Positions 18,201-27,545 of a stretch of 64,000 nt of DNA are shown here, piece by piece. The stretch comes from an uncultured Poribacteria bacterium (GTDB taxonomy: Bacteria; Poribacteria; WGA-4E; WGA-3G): positions 3,612,835-3,676,834 of the forward strand of contig OX638352.1 of NCBI GenBank assembly GCA_951813545.1, given 5' to 3'. Position 1 is the first letter of the stretch. Every line of letters starts with the position of its first letter. Position numbers and translations under genes: made by a program. The notes under the pieces are model-generated. The model saw nothing but the letters and a program-made list of their open reading frames with translations, had not been told where the DNA came from and did not search any database.

Positions 18201-21200
18201 ATGCATAGGTCGAACGCAAACTACACATCAATCGCATGGAAATGGTTCATTCTGCTGCTCTGCTGTGTTCTCTTGCAATCTGTAGAGGCGGACGAACCAA
18301 CAGAAACCCCACACGATCCAGTGATGGATCAGAAAGAGGAACCTGATGATAGACGCGTTCTAAAGATAGATTACTACAATGATACAGAGCCAGTGTCAGA
18401 AAACATAGCACAACTCAATATACTCAGAACCCAGACCGTCGTTCGTGTTGGTAACAGATTCTCCCGACATGCTATTCAAGAGAGCGTTAAAGCACTCTAC
18501 ACGACACAGCAGTATTCCCAAATCCAGGTTTATTCGCGGGACACTCCCGATGGGGTTGTTTTAACCTATCAACTCACACCTTTCGCCCGTATCAAAGAAA
18601 TCTCGCTCTCCGGCATCCCCGAAAACGAGTTCAAAAAAGCGATCGAAAACGCGATGAAGTCCAAGCCGGGTGGAAGGTATGTCCCTGCAATTGTCAAAGC
18701 CGACATTGATCGCATTAAAAGGACATGTCAAGAATACGGGTATTTTAACACTGAGGTCACAGTTTCGGGTGCGCTCACCGAAGATGGTACGTTAACCTAT
18801 CAGATAATCGTAGGAGATGCCTCAACTATTAAAAGATTTCAAATTCAGGGCAACACTGCGATTTCAACGAACCGCCTTAAAGCAGCCTGTAACTTTAGCC
18901 GCCTCCTTCCGATTTATAACAAATCTGATGTGGATGCCGATGTGGCATCCATGTTAGAACTTTACCGTAAAAGCAGCTATCCTACCGCCACTATCGTGCC
19001 AACCTTCGCTCCTGAAACCGGTGTGCTGCAATTCCGTGTCAACGAAGGCAAGCAAGTCCAACTTAATTTTGGCAAACTTCCGCTATCGCTCCAAGATGCG
19101 TTCAGAGAGGATATAGCAACCGTAATAGGCCCCGCCTCCTCTTCTATGTGGGAACGAAGGATAAAATCCTATTTTAAAGACGAGGGTTACCACGACACCA
19201 CTGTCCAAGAGAAGGTTGTGGACGAAGCCAGCGTTCAACTGACGATCAATCCCGGGAAGCGGTATGTCGTCAAAGGTGTTACTTTCTCTGGGAATCGAGC
19301 GTTTTCGGATGCTGATCTGTTGCGAGAGATGACAACGAAACCAACGGGCGGACTCCTACGGGCCTTGCAAACCAGTATCACGAGGTTGTTTCAACGAAAG
19401 CAGGAACGCTTTTTTCACGAACAAGACCTTGAAGACGATATACATCGGCTCGAATTTTTATACGGGAGAGCTGGCTATCCGAAAGCTGCCATTGAAGCAA
19501 CACCTGACAAACAGAATTCAAACGACCTTAATATCGGTGAAGTCGTGATATACGTTAGAGTTGCTGAAGAGCACAAATCAATAATTCACCGATGTGTTGT
19601 CAGTGGAAACCGCGCAATAGACACAGCCACTCTTCTGGAACATTTGCAGAAGGCACTCCCGTTCCCACAACCCAACGCCTCCCTTGAGAGAACAACCTAT
19701 CAAAATGCAGTCCTAAAAACCTATTATGAACTCGGGTACAGGGACGTGAGGGTTGATGCAACATACATAGCTGAAACGGAAGCCCCAGTTTTTCAAGTAG
19801 AAGGTGATTTTTCGGAATCCCTTGCCGAAGGCACGCTTCCTCTTGAAATCCTAAGTGAATTTGGAAAACACAATCTTACGCTTACCGGCGTTTTCATAGC
19901 GACTAATGTTGGTAATCGCTGGAGCATCCAGGACTTTGAAGGGAATCCGCGTTATACACTTAAACAGGAATCAACACACCTCGAGGTTTTTGAACACGGT
20001 GTCCTCCAACTTGATGTGATTTCGGAAGGGGAACAGATAGCATTCGGCAAATTCTATTTTGCAGGCGATACGGACGTTGTGAAACAACACGTGCTTGAAC
20101 GAGAAGTCGCACATCTTGAAGGGGCACTCTGGACATCAGAAAAGTTGAGTCGCGCTTCACAAAACCTCTACAATTTAGGGCTTTTTCGCAGCGTTCAATC
20201 CCAACGTTTCAATATCGGACAGTCGGAAGGTGATAACACGGCAGGCGTGGAGGAAAGAGAAGATTCTTCTTCCGACTTTCCATCTGCTCCTTCTTCTACT
20301 CTTAAAACCGATGACGTTTTAATAACGGTCGAGAAGCAGAAACCGAGAACACACAGTGAAAGTTTCGGCTATAGTTTTGCAGAGGGAGCCCGCGTGACAT
20401 TGGAATTGACAGATAGTAACTTTCTTTTTAAACGGAATATCCGAGGACGTGCGCGCTGGAGGTTAGGATGGCGGGACGAGTTAGGTTATCTCTTTGATGC
20501 AACCCTCACGGAACCGTGGCTGATTGGACGGACACGCGGGAGTTTACAAGTATTAGCCAAGAAATTGGAGGTCGACGATAATGTCCGTGCACTCCAAGGG
20601 AGTTTTATCCTCAGCAGAGATTTGTCTGAATCGCATCGCCTTGATTTAAGATATAGCTACAGGGACTTGAACCAACCGCTTCCACCGATGCAAGATACCT
20701 CTGCAGTTATTCGCTTCGCTGAAGCGCAGAACCCATTTAGCACAACAGTCAGTGGTGTTCGATTCTCATGGACCTACGATACCCGCGTACGTTATCTGAA
20801 TCCTACAGGTGGTATGTTAAACGCCCTCACGCTTGAGTACGCTGGTGGCTTCTTGCGAGGCGAAACCAGCTTTATCAAAACAACAACGGACACACGATAT
20901 TACCGAAAACTCGTCGGTGAGTTTGTGTTAGCAAGCGCGCTTCGACTCGGCATCACCACCGGATTATATTCAAGCCGCAGCGCGGAGCTTATCTCTTTTG
21001 AACGATTTTGGGCAGGTGGTGGTACAACGGTTCGAGGGTATGCAGAACGTTCTCTCGGTCCCGAAGATAGCGCAGGTATCCATCGCGGTGACGTGCAATT
21101 TATTTTTAATACAGAGTTGCGCTTTCCAATCTATTGGTTGATCCGCGGCGCGCTCTTTTTCGATACTGGCAATGTTTGGGGGGCATTGGAGGATATTGAT

Positions 21201-21356
21201 ACGACAGTACATTTGCCATCTTCTGTTGGGGCAGGGCTTTACTTAGACCTCGGTGCTCTCACGGCTGGGGTTGATTACGCTATTCCACTTGTATCCGTCC
21301 CCGGTGTGTTAGACCCAAACAGAGCCTTCCACATCCGCCTCGGTAGTACCTTTTAA
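18201..21356 (+). CDS. Omp85-family outer-membrane protein (BamA/TamA-like)
   Basis: A 1051-residue protein. Residues about 13-30 are a signal peptide (WFILLLCCVLLQSVEA). Several POTRA domains follow (about 50-600). These show repeated patterns such as ITSISLSGIPENEF, IKRFQIQGNTAIS, KGVTFSGNRAFSDADLL and HRCVVSGNRAIDTATLL, so there are five or more POTRAs. The C-terminal about 350 residues are a beta-barrel with RFWAGGGTTVRGYAERSLGP (the VRGF/Y-type motif of strand beta-16 lock loops) and the final FHIRLGSTF with a C-terminal aromatic. It inserts proteins in the outer membrane. With the adjacent TamB-like gene it fits a TamA/TamB pair better than a BamA gene; BamA is not excluded. Confidence 0.88.
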   Translation: MHRSNANYTSIAWKWFILLLCCVLLQSVEADEPTETPHDPVMDQKEEPDDRRVLKIDYYNDTEPVSENIAQLNILRTQTVVRVGNRFSRHAIQESVKALYTTQQYSQIQVYSRDTPDGVVLTYQLTPFARIKEISLSGIPENEFKKAIENAMKSKPGGRYVPAIVKADIDRIKRTCQEYGYFNTEVTVSGALTEDGTLTYQIIVGDASTIKRFQIQGNTAISTNRLKAACNFSRLLPIYNKSDVDADVASMLELYRKSSYPTATIVPTFAPETGVLQFRVNEGKQVQLNFGKLPLSLQDAFREDIATVIGPASSSMWERRIKSYFKDEGYHDTTVQEKVVDEASVQLTINPGKRYVVKGVTFSGNRAFSDADLLREMTTKPTGGLLRALQTSITRLFQRKQERFFHEQDLEDDIHRLEFLYGRAGYPKAAIEATPDKQNSNDLNIGEVVIYVRVAEEHKSIIHRCVVSGNRAIDTATLLEHLQKALPFPQPNASLERTTYQNAVLKTYYELGYRDVRVDATYIAETEAPVFQVEGDFSESLAEGTLPLEILSEFGKHNLTLTGVFIATNVGNRWSIQDFEGNPRYTLKQESTHLEVFEHGVLQLDVISEGEQIAFGKFYFAGDTDVVKQHVLEREVAHLEGALWTSEKLSRASQNLYNLGLFRSVQSQRFNIGQSEGDNTAGVEEREDSSSDFPSAPSSTLKTDDVLITVEKQKPRTHSESFGYSFAEGARVTLELTDSNFLFKRNIRGRARWRLGWRDELGYLFDATLTEPWLIGRTRGSLQVLAKKLEVDDNVRALQGSFILSRDLSESHRLDLRYSYRDLNQPLPPMQDTSAVIRFAEAQNPFSTTVSGVRFSWTYDTRVRYLNPTGGMLNALTLEYAGGFLRGETSFIKTTTDTRYYRKLVGEFVLASALRLGITTGLYSSRSAELISFERFWAGGGTTVRGYAERSLGPEDSAGIHRGDVQFIFNTELRFPIYWLIRGALFFDTGNVWGALEDIDTTVHLPSSVGAGLYLDLGALTAGVDYAIPLVSVPGVLDPNRAFHIRLGSTF

Positions 21357-21456
21357 TGGTTGTCGGCGGTCAGCAGTCGGCAGTCGGTAGAGCATATGGT
21401 ATGTGGGAATGTTTGCAACCGCCACAATTATCGAAAACCGTTAGCGATAGTTAATC
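21357..21456. repeat. Degenerate palindromic repeat copy
   Basis: GGTTGTCGGCGGTCAGCAGTC followed by GGCAGTCGGTAGAG resembles the left arm and core start of the other copies. The right arm is poor (TATCGAAAACCGTTAGCGATAG). It lies in the gap between the convergent Omp85 and permease genes. Confidence 0.4.
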
Positions 21457-22380
21457 CGACTCGCCGTACGGTTTCCCCAACGCGAGGGGGGCTTCGGCGC
21501 GCCCGACAAATCCGGCTAACACCGCTAAACAGAGCACATAGGGCAGCATCAAAAACAATTGGTACGGAATTTCCCAACCTAACGCTTGGAACCGAGCATC
21601 CAGTGCCAAACCCAGTCCAAAAAGCAGGGCAGCACCACACGCCTTCACGGGATGCCATTTCCCAAAGATGACAATCGCCAAAGCAATGAATCCGCGTCCG
21701 ACCGTCATTCCGGGTGTAAAATAAGGCACATCGGCAAGAGAAAGATAACCACCAGCAATACCTGCCATCGCGCCGGCGAATAGCAAGCAAATTGTTCTCA
21801 AACGGAGAACGTTCGCACCGGCAGCGGCAATCGCTCTTGGATGTTCGCCACAAGCCCGGACTCTAAGCCCCATTTGTGTGTGGTATAGGAAAAAATAGAC
21901 ACACGGCACCAACAGAAACGCGATGAAAACGAGGATATTATGCGAAAACAGCGCACGTCCGAAAAAAGGGATTCGGGAAAGCAGTGGAATGTTGATCTGT
22001 TGAAACGCTGGCACACCCTGTGCGATTCCAGTTATGCCAAAGAGGCGTTGATAGACGACCTCTGTCAAACCTAATGCTAAAAGTGTCATTGCGGTGCCGA
22101 TGATAACTTGGTCACCACGCAGTCTTATCGCACACAGCGCAAACAACGCAGCGACGATAAGCCCGCTGAGTCCTGCCATCAAAAGCCCGAACCACGGTGC
22201 GATCACTGCAAATTCTGCCGTGTAAAAGGATCCTACCATCCCAAAAAACGCTCCTGTGAGCATCATCCCTTCAATACCAATGTTAAGCACACCCGCACGT
22301 TGGGAGACGACTTCACCTAACGCTGCAAGTAGGAGCGGGGTCGCCCCGCGAATCGTTGCTGAAAGAATTTCTTCAAACAT
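21451..22380 (-). CDS. ABC transporter permease (nucleoside/BMP-type, NupQ-like)
   Basis: A 309-residue membrane protein with about eight hydrophobic helices and the RbsC/BMP-permease pattern: GEVVSQRAGVLNIGIEGMMLTGAF (the N-terminal NIG.EG motif) and GMTVGRGFIALAIVIFGKW near residue 220. It is one of the two permeases of a nucleoside or purine importer. Upstream (22450-22479) lies a good promoter on the same strand, and 22381-22581 separates it from the second permease, so it may be transcribed on its own. ORFs in the opposite strand are shadows. Confidence 0.88.
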   Translation of the reverse strand: MFEEILSATIRGATPLLLAALGEVVSQRAGVLNIGIEGMMLTGAFFGMVGSFYTAEFAVIAPWFGLLMAGLSGLIVAALFALCAIRLRGDQVIIGTAMTLLALGLTEVVYQRLFGITGIAQGVPAFQQINIPLLSRIPFFGRALFSHNILVFIAFLLVPCVYFFLYHTQMGLRVRACGEHPRAIAAAGANVLRLRTICLLFAGAMAGIAGGYLSLADVPYFTPGMTVGRGFIALAIVIFGKWHPVKACGAALLFGLGLALDARFQALGWEIPYQLFLMLPYVLCLAVLAGFVGRAEAPLALGKPYGESD

Positions 22381-22449
22381 ATTTTTAACTATTGGGTTCT
22401 TGCTCGTTTTTCTCCGTTGTCGAAAAACGGTTTCTTCTTAGGTCGTTAA

Positions 22450-22479
22450 AGTATAGCAAACGAGTTTGTTTTTTGTCAC
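22450..22479 (-). promoter_or_regulatory. Promoter for the NupQ-like permease gene
   Basis: Read on the minus strand: GTGACA (22479-22474), an 18-base spacer, then TGC-TATACT with the -10 at 22455-22450. The TGC makes an extended -10. About 70 bases before the start codon. Confidence 0.55.
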
Positions 22480-22581
22480 CTTACAAAGTATGATTTCTGA
22501 CTGTCAACTCGTGCCTTGATATTTATAGTAGATTTTACAATATAACAAGGCACCTTTGATTAGCGCGGTTTCAAGCTACTC

Positions 22582-23640
22582 CTACTCGGAATGTACAGGT
22601 GTACGCTTACGGAAAAGTTGGACAGAACTATAGCCGATAACAAAAAGCAGAATTGTCGCTTGCATCACAAACGTCACTTTATCAGAGATGCCTACCTGCC
22701 GCTGCATACTGTATGAACCGGTCGATAACGCGCCAAACAGGAGCGCAGCAGCAACAGTGACCAACGGATTCAACTTCGCCAACAAGGCGACAGCAATAGC
22801 TGTATAACCGTATCCGGGCGAAAAGTTGAGGAAAAGCCGACGGGTCAGTGCTGTTAACTCGATCGCGCCGCCGAGACCTGCGAGTGCACCACTGATAAAA
22901 AAGACACGGAGCGTGTTCTGCACAATCGAAATGCCCGCGGCTTCTGCCGCAGCGGCACCTTCTCCGACTGCCCGGAGTTGATATCCAAACGCTGTCCGAA
23001 ACAGAACAAACGTCAGGATAATCGCCAATACGACAGCGATAACAATGCCAAGGTGAACCCGATGCGGCGGAAAAAGCCGAGGTAGAAACACCCACTCAAC
23101 GATCCGATCGCTCTGCGGACCGCGTTGCGCTGCCTCTTGCAACGGACCACCATCTATCATCAGACTCACCAGATGAAGAGCGACGTAGTTCAACATAATC
23201 GTACTAATAACTTCGTTGACACCGCGCGTTACCTTAAGAATCGCAGGAATGATTCCCCATATTCCACCTGCGAGTGTAGCAATTCCCAGACACAACGGCA
23301 CTGCAATCCACGGGTTTTGGGGGAAAAATGCAGCCAGTTTTGTCCCAAACCAGGTCGCTGTTAACGCTCCTATCAAAAATTGTCCTTCAGCACCAATATT
23401 CCAGATCCCACACCGAAACGCCATCGCAACCGAGAGTCCAGCCATGAGAAACGGAGTGCTTTTTACCAACGTTTCGCCCAATTTTCGACTATTACCGAAC
23501 GCGCCACTCACCGCAGCTTGGTAAGCTTCCAATGGGTTATAATGACATAGCAACATTATAATGGCATTTGTGACAAACGCACTCGCAAGGATTATAATAG
23601 GTGTCACCACCCAATGAATGTTGATTTTCTTTAATATCAT
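22582..23640 (-). CDS. ABC transporter permease (nucleoside/BMP-type, NupP-like)
   Basis: A 352-residue inner-membrane permease with about nine hydrophobic helices. Family motifs are LVKSTPFLMAGLSVAMAFRCGIWNIGAEGQFLIGALTA (the NIG.EGQ motif, residues about 57-94), VNEVISTIMLNYVALHL, and SPGYGYTAIAVALLAKLNPL near 280. It pairs with the NupQ-like permease and the ATPase. The start follows directly on the ATPase stop with 5 bases between them, so the ATPase and this gene are cotranscribed. The likely cargo is a nucleoside or similar small molecule, inferred from the BMP-type binding protein at 27546. Confidence 0.88.
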   Translation of the reverse strand: MILKKINIHWVVTPIIILASAFVTNAIIMLLCHYNPLEAYQAAVSGAFGNSRKLGETLVKSTPFLMAGLSVAMAFRCGIWNIGAEGQFLIGALTATWFGTKLAAFFPQNPWIAVPLCLGIATLAGGIWGIIPAILKVTRGVNEVISTIMLNYVALHLVSLMIDGGPLQEAAQRGPQSDRIVEWVFLPRLFPPHRVHLGIVIAVVLAIILTFVLFRTAFGYQLRAVGEGAAAAEAAGISIVQNTLRVFFISGALAGLGGAIELTALTRRLFLNFSPGYGYTAIAVALLAKLNPLVTVAAALLFGALSTGSYSMQRQVGISDKVTFVMQATILLFVIGYSSVQLFRKRTPVHSE

Positions 23641-23645
23641 ATCTG

Positions 23646-25262
23646 CTATCCATCACTCATATCGGCATGGGATTCTCCTGTCATTAACAATCCGAGTGCC
23701 TCGATGTCATTGCGTTGTGCAGTTGCCTCAATCAACTTTCCTCTCGACATCACAAAGAGTCGATTGCTCAACAGCAAGACTTCATCTAACTCCGTTGAGA
23801 TTAACAGAACAGATTTCTTTTGGTCGCGTTGTGCCAACAAATTCTCGTGTACATAGTGAGCGGCGTTGACATCTAAACCGCGTGTGGGATTGACAGCAAT
23901 AAGGAGGTCAGGTTGAAGAGAGATTTCTCGGGCGAGGACAATTTTCTGTTGATTGCCACCGGAGAGTGCGGAAACAGGAATATCAGGGTTAGGGGGGCGG
24001 ATGTCATAATCAGTGATTAGACTTTCCGCTGTCTCGTGCTTCCTCTTCTGGTTAAGAATGTTCCACTGTGTGAGGTTTTCTAAGTGTGTCACGTTCAGTA
24101 AGAGGTTTTCCATAACTGAGAACGCTGCGATGACGCCTGTCGTCTGTCTGTCCTCTGGAATATAACCGACACCGCGATGCCGCACCGCTTTTGTCCCTTT
24201 CGGGTCGGTGCCCAAGATGCTTATCGTTCCAGAGGAGTTGTGTCGCAAGCCCATAATCGCCTCGGCGAGTTCGCGCTGTCCATTGCCATCTACGCCAGCG
24301 ATACCGACGATCTCACCACGACAGGTTTCCATGGAGACATCCGACACCGCAACTTCGCTTCGACTGCCGAGGACCGTCAGGTTTGAAAGTCGTAGGACGC
24401 TGTCTGGCGGATCGCTTTCGTAGGGGTTGGGTAACCCAACCCCTACGGAACGTTCAACCTCGTTGATTTCTTCCCCAATCATCTCTCTGGCAAGTCCCCG
24501 TGCAGTCAGTTCTCCAGTTTTACCAAGATAAACCTTTTTACCACGCCTCAAAACGGTAATTCTATCACTGATGTCTAAGACCTCTTTCATTTTGTGGCTA
24601 ATGAAGATGATTGCACGACCATCGGCTTGGAGTTTGCGTAGGATTGCAAAGAAACCTCCGACCTCTTGAGGACTCAGAACAGCTGTCGGTTCATCAAGAA
24701 TCAGAATCCGAGCATCAACGGCAAGTGCTTTTAGAATTTCTACACGTTGTTTCAAACCTACCGAGAGCGTTCGCACTAGCGCAGTTGGATCTACAGTGAG
24801 ACCAAACCGCTCCGAGAGCTCTTCGGTAATACGGATCGCTTCCTCTTTCTTAAAGCGGAATTTCCCTAACCACTTTTTGTAATCCCCGTTTGAGGATGCA
24901 CTTCCCACTGGGCCGCGACGCAATTGCCCAAGAGCTAAGGCGATATTCTCAGAGACAGTGAGATTTTCAATCAGCATAAAATGCTGATGCACCATGCCGA
25001 TACCGTTCGCAATAGCATCACGCGGGGACTTCGCTCGGAACCTGCGCTGCCAGTTCTCGCGATCCGTGACATAGATACGTCCGTCCGATGGCTGGTAAAG
25101 TCCATAGATAAGATTCATCAGCGTGGACTTCCCCGCGCCATTTTCTCCTAAAATCGCGTGGATTTCACCGGCTTGCAGTTCAAAATCAACACTGTCAACA
25201 GCAACGAAATCGCCGAAGGTTTTCGTAACATTCCGAAGTTCAAGGACATTTTCTCTATCCAT
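23646..25262 (-). CDS. ABC transporter ATP-binding protein with two ATPase domains (NupO-like)
   Basis: A 538-residue protein with two fused nucleotide-binding domains, as in RbsA/MglA and NupO. Domain 1 has Walker A GENGAGKSTL (residues about 40-49), the LSVGLKQRVEI signature and Walker B ILILDEPTAVL. Domain 2 has a degenerate Walker A (VGIAGVDGNGQREL), the signature LSGGNQQKIVLAREI and NPTRGLDV. It powers the importer encoded with 21451 and 22582. Its stop is 5 bases before the NupP-like start, and it follows the DUF6807 gene with essentially no gap, so all are one minus-strand operon. Confidence 0.92.
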   Translation of the reverse strand: MDRENVLELRNVTKTFGDFVAVDSVDFELQAGEIHAILGENGAGKSTLMNLIYGLYQPSDGRIYVTDRENWQRRFRAKSPRDAIANGIGMVHQHFMLIENLTVSENIALALGQLRRGPVGSASSNGDYKKWLGKFRFKKEEAIRITEELSERFGLTVDPTALVRTLSVGLKQRVEILKALAVDARILILDEPTAVLSPQEVGGFFAILRKLQADGRAIIFISHKMKEVLDISDRITVLRRGKKVYLGKTGELTARGLAREMIGEEINEVERSVGVGLPNPYESDPPDSVLRLSNLTVLGSRSEVAVSDVSMETCRGEIVGIAGVDGNGQRELAEAIMGLRHNSSGTISILGTDPKGTKAVRHRGVGYIPEDRQTTGVIAAFSVMENLLLNVTHLENLTQWNILNQKRKHETAESLITDYDIRPPNPDIPVSALSGGNQQKIVLAREISLQPDLLIAVNPTRGLDVNAAHYVHENLLAQRDQKKSVLLISTELDEVLLLSNRLFVMSRGKLIEATAQRNDIEALGLLMTGESHADMSDG

Positions 25263-26117
25263 CTATAGCAAACACCATTTCTCTGCTCTCGCTGGAGTCA
25301 ATTCTCCATCGTAAGCGGTGAATCGAAGTGCAACTTTCCAACTCTCATCTGCTGGTGTTGATACGGAACCGGTCCAAGTTGGATTATAGAGTGCCATCCC
25401 ATAATCCCGAATAAACCATGGACCACGAATATCTTTATCAAGAATTGTCATAAAGACACCAAATTCTCCATGCCCTGCCAGCACGTTCTGATAAGCGACG
25501 AAGTCCGATTCGTCTTCGTGAACAACCTCGACACCTCCGCTGCGCCCGTTGTCACCCAACACGATACCGCCCATAATAGGTAGAAGCCTCGGTTCAACAC
25601 GCATCCCGATACTTCCGAACTTCGTCTGTGGATACGTAGCCGCACCGTAAGACGCAATCTTTTCGCTCGTCATATCACAGACTGTGGCATCATCGAACGC
25701 GTAAAGATTAACAGTACGAATTTCGTCAATTACAGGCTCTTCGTTTTCATCTCGCCAGACAACCTTCTGGACGAATTGAACGCCATCGGGATGTGGGGTG
25801 ATGTCAATATCCTTCTGTGTGTCCATCCGACCCAATTTCTCGAAGACTTTATCCGTAAAGGAGCGGCGAGGCGGTGATGCCCAAAAACCTGCCTCCCTGT
25901 CACCAACCTGAACTGGTCCTTGTCCAACAAAAATACCGTTGTGGAACGGATGATCGAAGGCGAACTCCTGAACAACGGTATGTCCCGCTGGCGTATAGAA
26001 CGGAAAAACAAAGGGACGGTAAAAATTCGCACCGACACCGCCCAAACATCTACCAGTATCACTATCAACAACCAGATGCGTTTTGGCATTTACTCTAACT
26101 TCAAAATTGTTTTCCAT
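25263..26117 (-). CDS. DUF6807 (PmoA-like) protein
   Basis: A 284-residue protein. DHPFHNGIFVGQGPVQVG and FWASPPRR near residues 52-85 resemble the HP.H.G motif of DUF6807/PmoA-like proteins, which are found near sugar and nucleoside catabolism genes in Planctomycetes and related bacteria. They have no known reaction. No signal peptide is seen. It ends immediately before the ABC ATPase, so the transporter cargo may be its substrate or a relative. Family assignment is from memory and moderate. Confidence 0.6.
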   Translation of the reverse strand: MENNFEVRVNAKTHLVVDSDTGRCLGGVGANFYRPFVFPFYTPAGHTVVQEFAFDHPFHNGIFVGQGPVQVGDREAGFWASPPRRSFTDKVFEKLGRMDTQKDIDITPHPDGVQFVQKVVWRDENEEPVIDEIRTVNLYAFDDATVCDMTSEKIASYGAATYPQTKFGSIGMRVEPRLLPIMGGIVLGDNGRSGGVEVVHEDESDFVAYQNVLAGHGEFGVFMTILDKDIRGPWFIRDYGMALYNPTWTGSVSTPADESWKVALRFTAYDGELTPARAEKWCLL

Positions 26118-26163
26118 AATTCCTCGTTTATGTTAAGATCGGAAGCATTAACACAGATGCGAC

Positions 26164-27201
26164 TTATTTCTCATCCACTGTCCAAATTGTTGCGGCAATG
26201 TGCTGTTCTGGGTTTTCAATAGTAGTGTAATAGTAGATTGTTACTAACTTTCCGTCTGTACGTTGAATTGTACGCGTATAGCCTAAATCCCAGTTCCTGC
26301 CATCATCGCGCAGGTGGATTTCATCACCCCAACTTTTACCGTTATCCTCACTCAACTTCGCTCGGATTCCGTATGACGTTGATCGGTAGCCGTAAGTAAC
26401 ACAAAGCCTGCCATCCTTCAAACGAACCATGCTCGGTGGATTGCCATTCCTACCAGCACCACCGTCGGTGTCTGCGGCTTTGGTCAGGAAGGACCAAGTC
26501 TCACCGTTGTCCATTGAGTGACAAATTTCAATCCAGTTTTTACTCAGTTGAGTCCCGTCTTGCTGTTTCGTGTCATATCGTCTGCGGAGTGCTGTCACCA
26601 AATGCGTCTCGGATATCCGCACCGTTGAAGGCATAACGGAACGAACTTCAATGTTGTCTGTCATCCAACTGACGAATTCAATATTTTCGCCGCCGTTTGT
26701 CGTTCGTGCACAGAGGGCGCGATCTCGGATGCCCGCTTGCACCCGATCTTCCTTCGTTGAAAGAAAAAAGTGACAATCGCCCGTGCTGCTAACGAGATAA
26801 TCAGTTCGCGAAGTCAATTTCTTCCCTATATCTGGTAAATCGTAATCGCCACGCCACGTTTTACCACGGTCGTAGGAGATACGGAACCTCCTTCCGCTGC
26901 ACTGCATCGCGAAATCCGGATGTGTGAAATCTATCGGTGATGGTTCGGCAGGATGGACTTTAATCTCCTCATGCATCCAAGTCTCACCGCCATCTAAACT
27001 TCGCGCGAGGATCTGACGACTCGGCTCATCGCGGGAGATAGCGTGTCCACCACCGCTATTATCATAAGTGCCGATCTGAAATCGGACAAGGATTTCGTCA
27101 CCCCAGTGCCAGATACCGCCGTTAGCGGGCCATCCTGCAAACCGCCTTTGTTCCTTGTATACAAATCGGTGTTGAGCAGATAGCTGCGTTGGATGCGTCA
27201 C
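26164..27201 (-). CDS. Sialidase-like BNR-repeat protein
   Basis: A 345-residue six-bladed-propeller-type protein with four Asp boxes (S-x-D-x-G-x-T-W): SLDGGETWMHEE (about 70), SYDRGKTWRGDY (about 108), SMDNGETWSFLT (about 230) and SEDNGKSWGDEI (about 282). Members include exo-alpha-sialidases and many unassigned glycan-binding or hydrolytic proteins. The start is GTG at 27201, with AAGGAAGG about 9 bases before it. No secretion signal is seen, so the enzyme may be cytoplasmic and act on imported sugars. It precedes the DUF6807 gene on the same strand (46 bases apart). Confidence 0.8.
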   Translation of the reverse strand: MTHPTQLSAQHRFVYKEQRRFAGWPANGGIWHWGDEILVRFQIGTYDNSGGGHAISRDEPSRQILARSLDGGETWMHEEIKVHPAEPSPIDFTHPDFAMQCSGRRFRISYDRGKTWRGDYDLPDIGKKLTSRTDYLVSSTGDCHFFLSTKEDRVQAGIRDRALCARTTNGGENIEFVSWMTDNIEVRSVMPSTVRISETHLVTALRRRYDTKQQDGTQLSKNWIEICHSMDNGETWSFLTKAADTDGGAGRNGNPPSMVRLKDGRLCVTYGYRSTSYGIRAKLSEDNGKSWGDEIHLRDDGRNWDLGYTRTIQRTDGKLVTIYYYTTIENPEQHIAATIWTVDEK

Positions 27202-27545
27202 GTAGGTTTTCCTTCCTTATAGAAAATCGTCAATTGAATTATTACACAGGTATTCCTAAAAAGTATATGCAATTTGTGCAAGCGTGTCAACAGAAATTCC
27301 CAGACCCATTCAGCTCTTAATTTCCACAGTTTTATCGGATAAATCGCGATCGGGAGATCACTTCCACAGACGAAAGTCCGGAATTGGAGTATTTTGCTAG
27401 GGTTTTTGCTTGGGTGTTTTTCAATTTCTTCCCTCCTACTGGTGAACTGAAAGTCTCTGAGGATCACATTATTAACACTTTACATTTTTTGCGTAAACAT
27501 GCTATACTTTTCCAAACATTCCTATAAAGAAGGAGAAATTTTGAC
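27202..27545. other. Divergent promoter region between sialidase and BMP genes
   Basis: A gap of 344 bases. A clear promoter reads right (27479-27508). A Poribacteria-type repeat fragment (GTCCGGAATTGGAGT, about 27376) is present. A minus-strand frame (27198-27467) has no ribosome site or recognisable composition and is not called. Confidence 0.5.
27479..27508 (+). promoter_or_regulatory. Promoter for the BMP-family binding protein
   Basis: TTTACA (27479-27484), an 18-base spacer, and the extended -10 TGC-TATACT (27503-27508). A GGAG ribosome site precedes the GTG start. Confidence 0.65.

Noticed and set aside
27198..27467. Minus-strand 89-codon frame upstream of the sialidase
   Set aside because: No ribosome site, no recognisable content, and it crosses a repeat fragment; it also overlaps the promoter side of the BMP gene.
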